A DNA stretch of 22,263 bases from positions 1-22,263 of the forward strand of contig DASQXE010000106.1 in the NCBI GenBank assembly GCA_035639875.1. The letters are read 5' to 3'. The notes below the pieces were generated by a model, which was not told the DNA's origin, made no database searches, and saw nothing but the letters and a program-made list of their open reading frames with translations. The position numbers and the translations under genes were made by a program. The DNA comes from JAIBJP01 sp035639875. Its GTDB lineage: Bacteria; Actinomycetota; Thermoleophilia; Gaiellales; Gaiellaceae. Positions 18,977 to 22,263 of the stretch are shown in pieces; the first letter of the stretch is position 1; the number at the start of each line of letters is the position of its first letter.

Positions 18977-21484
18977 TTAGCCCGCGGGCTCCTCCCCGTC
19001 GGCGCTCACGATCTCCTCCACGAGCGTGAGAAACTCCTCCTCGAGCCCGGCGGCGTCGGCCGCCGTCTTCCCCTCCGCGTAGACGTGCACGAGCGGCTCG
19101 TCGGGGTCGGGCAACACTTGCGCCCAGCCGCGCTTCTCGTACACCTTGATCCCGTCGAGGGTATCCACCTTCTTCCCCTTGAGACGCTCGGTGAGGACGC
19201 GCATGACCGTCCCCTTGCGGGCCCATGGGCAGCGCACTTGGCGATGCACGACGGTCGACTCCGGCAGATCGGCGACGAGCTCCGAGAGCGGCTTTTCGAT
19301 CGGCGCGAGAAGCTCGAGGAGCTTGCACAGGCTGGCCACGCCGTCGTAGGCGGGCAGGAACTCGGGGAAGACGAAGCCGCCGCCGACCGAGCCCGCAAAC
19401 ACGACGTTGTCGCCGATCGCAGCCTGCGTGAGCGCCGAAAGCGACGCGGGCGTCCGTTTCACCTCGAGAGGGCTTCCGCGCACGAGCGGTTCCGCCAAGC
19501 TCGTGACCGTCGTGGGCAGCGCGAGAGTGCCTTTCTGCCCGTCGGTGGCCAAGAGTCTCAGGAAGAGCAGGAGCTCCTGTTCGACGGGCACCTCGCGGGC
19601 CTGCTCGTCGACGAGATAGATGCGCTCGCCGCTCTCGTCGAGGACGACGCCCAGGTCCGCGCCGGCGGCGCTGACGAGCCGCTTCGCCTGCCCGAGCGCT
19701 TCCGAGAGGTCCGTTGCGGTCGCGTACTCGCCCGCGTAAGGGTGAGCACCTATGGCTTCTACGCCGAGCGCGCCGAGGACGAGCGGAAGAACCATGGACA
19801 CCGCCGAATGGGAGTACTCGACGACCACGCGGAACCGGCGCGAGCGAATCCCGTCCACGTCAAGAGTTCTGATGAGGTCGGCTACGTAGCCCTCGGAAGC
19901 GCGGGCCGGCGAGGTGATCTTCCCTACCTCGCCGAAGGCTGCCCGCCGGAACTCCTGGCGCAGGAAGTGCTTCTCGACCTCCTTCAGGAACTCGGGCGTC
20001 GCCTGCGTGCCCGGCGGCTCGAAGAACTGGATCTCCACCACCTCCGGGTCTTGCCGGCTTTGGCGCACGTGGATCCCTGCGCCCATGCCCTCGTTCTTCA
20101 GGAAGTGCCGCGTCACCGCCGGCGGCATCACGTGGAGATCGGCCACGTGAACGCCAGTCGAGATGATCCCGGAGAGCACAGCGCGCTTGAGGAGCCGACA
20201 GGCCGGCGGCGCGGCGCGGCTTGTCGCGACGCGGTCGCCGCGTTTGAGCGCTGTACCGACTGCGATGCCGACGCGCAGCGCGGTCTCCGGGGTCAGGTCG
20301 ACGTTGATCAGGCCGGCGACGGAGTCGCGCCCGAACAGCCTCGAAGGCATGCGTGACTCCCAGATGAGGTGGCGGTCGACAACGGCGCCCGACTCGACTT
20401 CCTTGAAGGGATAGATGCGGATTCCGGGCATGACGACGCTCTGCTCTCCGATCGTGCAGGAGTCGCCGACGGCCACGCCCTCGTGCAGCCGGGCGTGCGG
20501 GCGGACGTCGCAGGACTTGCCCACGATTGCGCCCTCCACGAGCACGCTGCGGCCGACGTAGGTCGAGGCGTCGATGACGCTCCGCATGACGCGAGCGTGG
20601 TCGCGGAGCGTGACGCTGTTCGAGAGGATTGCGTACGGCCCGACCGTGGCCTGCGGCGCGACGCGGCAGTAGTTGCCGATGAACGCGGGGCCCTCCACGA
20701 CCTCGAGGTCGCCGAGCTCCACGCCTTCTCCGACCCAGACGTTGCCGCGTAGCCGGATTCCCGGGACATCGAGCTTCACGCGCTCGTCGAGAGCGTCGAA
20801 GTTGGCCTGGCGGTACTGATCGAGATTGCCGATGTCCAGCCAGTAGCCGTCCGCGACGAACCCATAGAGCGGCTTGCCCATCTCGAGCAGGAGCGGGAAG
20901 AGCTCCTTGGAGAAGTCGTACGGGCGATCGGTCGGGATGTAGCGGAGCACCTCCGGCTCGAGCACGTAGATCCCCGTGTTGATCGTGTCCGTGAAGACCT
21001 GGCCCCAGGACGGCTTCTCGAGGAAGCGCTCGATGCGTCCGTCGGCGTCCGTGACGACGATCCCGAACTCGAGCGGGTTGTCGACGCTCTTGAGTCCGAT
21101 GGTGGCGAGGGCTTCCTTCTCCCGGTGGAACGTGACGAGAGCGCCGAGATCGATGTCGCAGAGCGCGTCGCCGGAGATGACCAGGAATTGCTCGTCGAGC
21201 GCGTCCTCAGCGAGCTTGACGGAGCCCGCCGTTCCCGCCGGCGATTCCTCCACCGAGTAGCGAATGGCGACGCCGTGACTCTCGCCGGCGCCGAAATAGC
21301 CGCGGATGGCCTGCGGCATGAAGGCAAGCGTGACGACGACGTCGTCGAAGCCGTGTTTTTCGAGGAGCTCGACGATGTGCTCCATGCACGGCTTCCCCAC
21401 GATGGGGACCATCGGCTTGGGTTGGTTCGAGGTCAGCGGCCGCAAACGCGTACCCTCTCCCCCGGCCATCACGACCGCCTTCAT
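18977..21484 (-). CDS. Mannose-1-phosphate guanylyltransferase-type nucleotidyltransferase fused to a phosphomannomutase-like domain
   Basis: An 835-residue protein in three parts. Residues 1-235: nucleotidyltransferase with GGEGTRLRPLT (8-18), KPMVPIVGKP, SGDALCDID (104-112) and YWLDIGN. Residues 245-375: left-handed beta-helix hexapeptide repeats. Residues 385-830: phosphohexomutase fold. In the mutase part the usual phosphoserine loop TASHNP reads RQSRQDP (474-480), the metal loop DGDGDR reads DESGER (616-621), and the substrate loop GGExSGH reads GSVGGGF (698-704), so mutase activity is doubtful. The protein probably makes GDP-mannose or another nucleotide sugar, with the mutase part structural or regulatory. 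ATG 21484 overlaps the stop of the preceding gene by 4 bp; the frame is open upstream but that is not used. Confidence 0.88.
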   Translation of the reverse strand: MKAVVMAGGEGTRLRPLTSNQPKPMVPIVGKPCMEHIVELLEKHGFDDVVVTLAFMPQAIRGYFGAGESHGVAIRYSVEESPAGTAGSVKLAEDALDEQFLVISGDALCDIDLGALVTFHREKEALATIGLKSVDNPLEFGIVVTDADGRIERFLEKPSWGQVFTDTINTGIYVLEPEVLRYIPTDRPYDFSKELFPLLLEMGKPLYGFVADGYWLDIGNLDQYRQANFDALDERVKLDVPGIRLRGNVWVGEGVELGDLEVVEGPAFIGNYCRVAPQATVGPYAILSNSVTLRDHARVMRSVIDASTYVGRSVLVEGAIVGKSCDVRPHARLHEGVAVGDSCTIGEQSVVMPGIRIYPFKEVESGAVVDRHLIWESRMPSRLFGRDSVAGLINVDLTPETALRVGIAVGTALKRGDRVATSRAAPPACRLLKRAVLSGIISTGVHVADLHVMPPAVTRHFLKNEGMGAGIHVRQSRQDPEVVEIQFFEPPGTQATPEFLKEVEKHFLRQEFRRAAFGEVGKITSPARASEGYVADLIRTLDVDGIRSRRFRVVVEYSHSAVSMVLPLVLGALGVEAIGAHPYAGEYATATDLSEALGQAKRLVSAAGADLGVVLDESGERIYLVDEQAREVPVEQELLLFLRLLATDGQKGTLALPTTVTSLAEPLVRGSPLEVKRTPASLSALTQAAIGDNVVFAGSVGGGFVFPEFLPAYDGVASLCKLLELLAPIEKPLSELVADLPESTVVHRQVRCPWARKGTVMRVLTERLKGKKVDTLDGIKVYEKRGWAQVLPDPDEPLVHVYAEGKTAADAAGLEEEFLTLVEEIVSADGEEPAG

Positions 21485-22032
21485 TTGCGCGCCGCCTTCA
21501 CCACGTTGACGAGGTAGAGGATTCCCGCCGCGAGGGCGAAGCCAACCCCGGTCCAAAACACGGCCAGCGGCCAGTCGGTGCCAGGGTCGGTAACAAGGAC
21601 GAAGGCGATCGCCGCGTACAGAATCCACGTCGCCGCCTTGCCGAGGAGGTTGACCGAGAACTCGTAGCCGCGGCGGACGGCGGCCGGAGTCGCAAGGACC
21701 AGGACGCCGTCCCGGATGAGGATGATCGCCAGGGCCGGCCACGGGAGACGGTTGTAGATCCAGAGGACGAGGACGGCCGCGTCGATGATCAGGCGGTCGG
21801 CGAGCGGGTCGACGAACCGGCCGAATTGCGACTCGACCCGCCAGCGGCGGGCGAGCCAGCCGTCCACCTGATCCGTGATCCCGGCCGCGCCGAAGAGGCC
21901 GCCGGCGGCCCAGCTCGATGCTCCTCCAGCTTGGACGGCGAGGGCGACGAAGACCGGAATGGCGGCAAGGCGGGCGACCGTGAGCGCGTTCGGAAGCTGC
22001 GCAAGCGGCGCCGATACGGCTCGGGTGGCCAT
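21481..22032 (-). CDS. CDP-alcohol phosphatidyltransferase
   Basis: A 183-residue integral membrane enzyme of phospholipid synthesis that swaps CMP of a CDP-activated lipid for an alcohol. The motif D-x2-DG-x2-AR-x8-G-x3-D-x3-D is complete: Asp54, Asp57-Gly58, Ala61-Arg62, Gly71, Asp75, Asp79. PNALTVARLAAIPVF at the N-terminus is typical of the PgsA/cardiolipin-synthase branch, so phosphatidylglycerophosphate synthase-like activity is likely, but the alcohol cannot be fixed by eye. About five to six membrane helices. ATG 22032 is preferred over an upstream in-frame start at 22164; TACCAT 9 nt upstream suggests leaderless transcription. It is translationally coupled to the guanylyltransferase gene. 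Confidence 0.9.
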   Translation of the reverse strand: MATRAVSAPLAQLPNALTVARLAAIPVFVALAVQAGGASSWAAGGLFGAAGITDQVDGWLARRWRVESQFGRFVDPLADRLIIDAAVLVLWIYNRLPWPALAIILIRDGVLVLATPAAVRRGYEFSVNLLGKAATWILYAAIAFVLVTDPGTDWPLAVFWTGVGFALAAGILYLVNVVKAARK

Positions 22033-22041
22033 TTGGAGGGA

Positions 22042-22047
22042 ATGGTA
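22042..22047 (-). promoter_or_regulatory. -10 box for the phosphatidyltransferase operon
   Basis: TACCAT on the minus strand (22047-22042), 9 nt before ATG 22032, with no ribosome binding site in between; leaderless start inferred. No good -35 hexamer seen. Confidence 0.4.
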
Positions 22048-22092
22048 GCCCGCAGGCGAAAGCGGCCATCGCCGGGTGCCTGGCACCAGGAC

Positions 22093-22263
22093 ATGTCCGT
22101 TAGGCTCGCGGCCGTGTCCACGGCGCTGCTCACGCTCCCCGGGTTCGTCAACGCGCACAGCCACGCTTTCCAGCGCGGCATGCGGGGTCGCGCGGAAGGC
22201 GATGACTTCTGGGGCTGGCGGGAGGCCATGTTGGACATGGCCCGGAGCCTGGCACCGGGACAG
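22093..22263 (+). CDS. Amidohydrolase, HutF-like (formimidoylglutamate deiminase family), 5' part only
   Basis: The window ends inside this gene. The visible part contains LPGFVNAHSHAFQRGMRGRAE and FWGWREAMLDMARSL, the metal-binding H-x-H start and the following signature of the HutF/TRZ-ATZ amidohydrolases, which remove ammonia from N-formimidoylglutamate in histidine breakdown or act on related compounds. The start is unsure: ATG 22093, GTG 22114 (7 nt after a TAGGCT -10-like box at 22101-22106, leaderless) and ATG 22042 are all in frame. It is divergent from the phosphatidyltransferase operon. No other hut gene is in view. Confidence 0.75.
   Translation, partial: MSVRLAAVSTALLTLPGFVNAHSHAFQRGMRGRAEGDDFWGWREAMLDMARSLAPGQ

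Noticed and set aside
19085..20356. 423-residue plus-strand frame within the guanylyltransferase/mutase gene
   Set aside because: Shadow frame typical of high-GC DNA, no family features.
21485..22069. N-terminal extension of the guanylyltransferase frame to 22069
   Set aside because: It overlaps the phosphatidyltransferase gene, and the nucleotide-binding motif starts right after ATG 21484.
1..22263. CRISPR arrays, rRNA, tRNA, insertion sequences or prophage genes
   Set aside because: No spaced direct repeats, no cloverleaf or rRNA signature, and no transposase, integrase or phage motifs were seen on either strand.

Overview
The window is GC-rich, densely coded on both strands and without rRNA, tRNA, IS elements or CRISPR. 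It looks like a deep-branching actinobacterium. The evidence is a GarA-type FHA gene followed by a MerR (FtsR-like) gene as in mycobacteria, an RsiG/AmfC-like protein, two RpoD-like sigma factors, many GTG/TTG starts and many leaderless or nearly leaderless genes with TANNNT -10 boxes. Class Thermoleophilia (Gaiellales/Solirubrobacterales) is my best guess, from gene style only.

Layout. 1-2829: two tandem secreted S8 subtilases (the first cut by the window edge), each ending in an array with Trp every fifth residue. 3036-5777: a large membrane protein with an intact GGDEF and an intact HD-GYP domain, each behind its own related membrane module. A two-copy intergenic element with fixed internal spacing precedes the second subtilase and this enzyme. 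5879-7332: a small repeat-type DNA-binding protein and a stand-alone class II glutamine amidotransferase. 7439-10216: two RpoD-like sigma factors around a CpsB-type PHP phosphatase; the second sigma gene and the phosphatase gene overlap tail to tail. 10375-11487: a membrane GAF protein with a degenerate GGDEF that keeps the I-site. 11469-12455: a RES-Xre toxin-antitoxin module with a perfect operator palindrome, next to the truncated start of a dihydrofolate-reductase-like gene. 12513-14569: a DUF4015-type glycosidase-like protein and an EamA transporter. 14570-14863: non-coding, with a tandem DnaA-box-like repeat and a promoter plus terminator that could make a small RNA of about 110 nt. 14864-16825: small membrane and hypothetical proteins. 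18899-16841 (minus strand): a compact operon rsiG-like > 33-codon ORF > zinc-ribbon GarA-like FHA > MerR/FtsR-like > apt. 22032-18977 (minus strand): CDP-alcohol phosphatidyltransferase > mannose-1-phosphate guanylyltransferase fused to a degenerate phosphomannomutase. At the right edge is a partial HutF-like amidohydrolase.

The main theme is cyclic di-GMP. The window holds one enzyme able in principle to make and break it, one receptor-like degenerate GGDEF protein, and one RsiG-like protein carrying the c-di-GMP-binding signature E(X)3S(X)2R(X)3[H for Q](X)3D. The shared promoter-like element ties the subtilases to the c-di-GMP enzyme.
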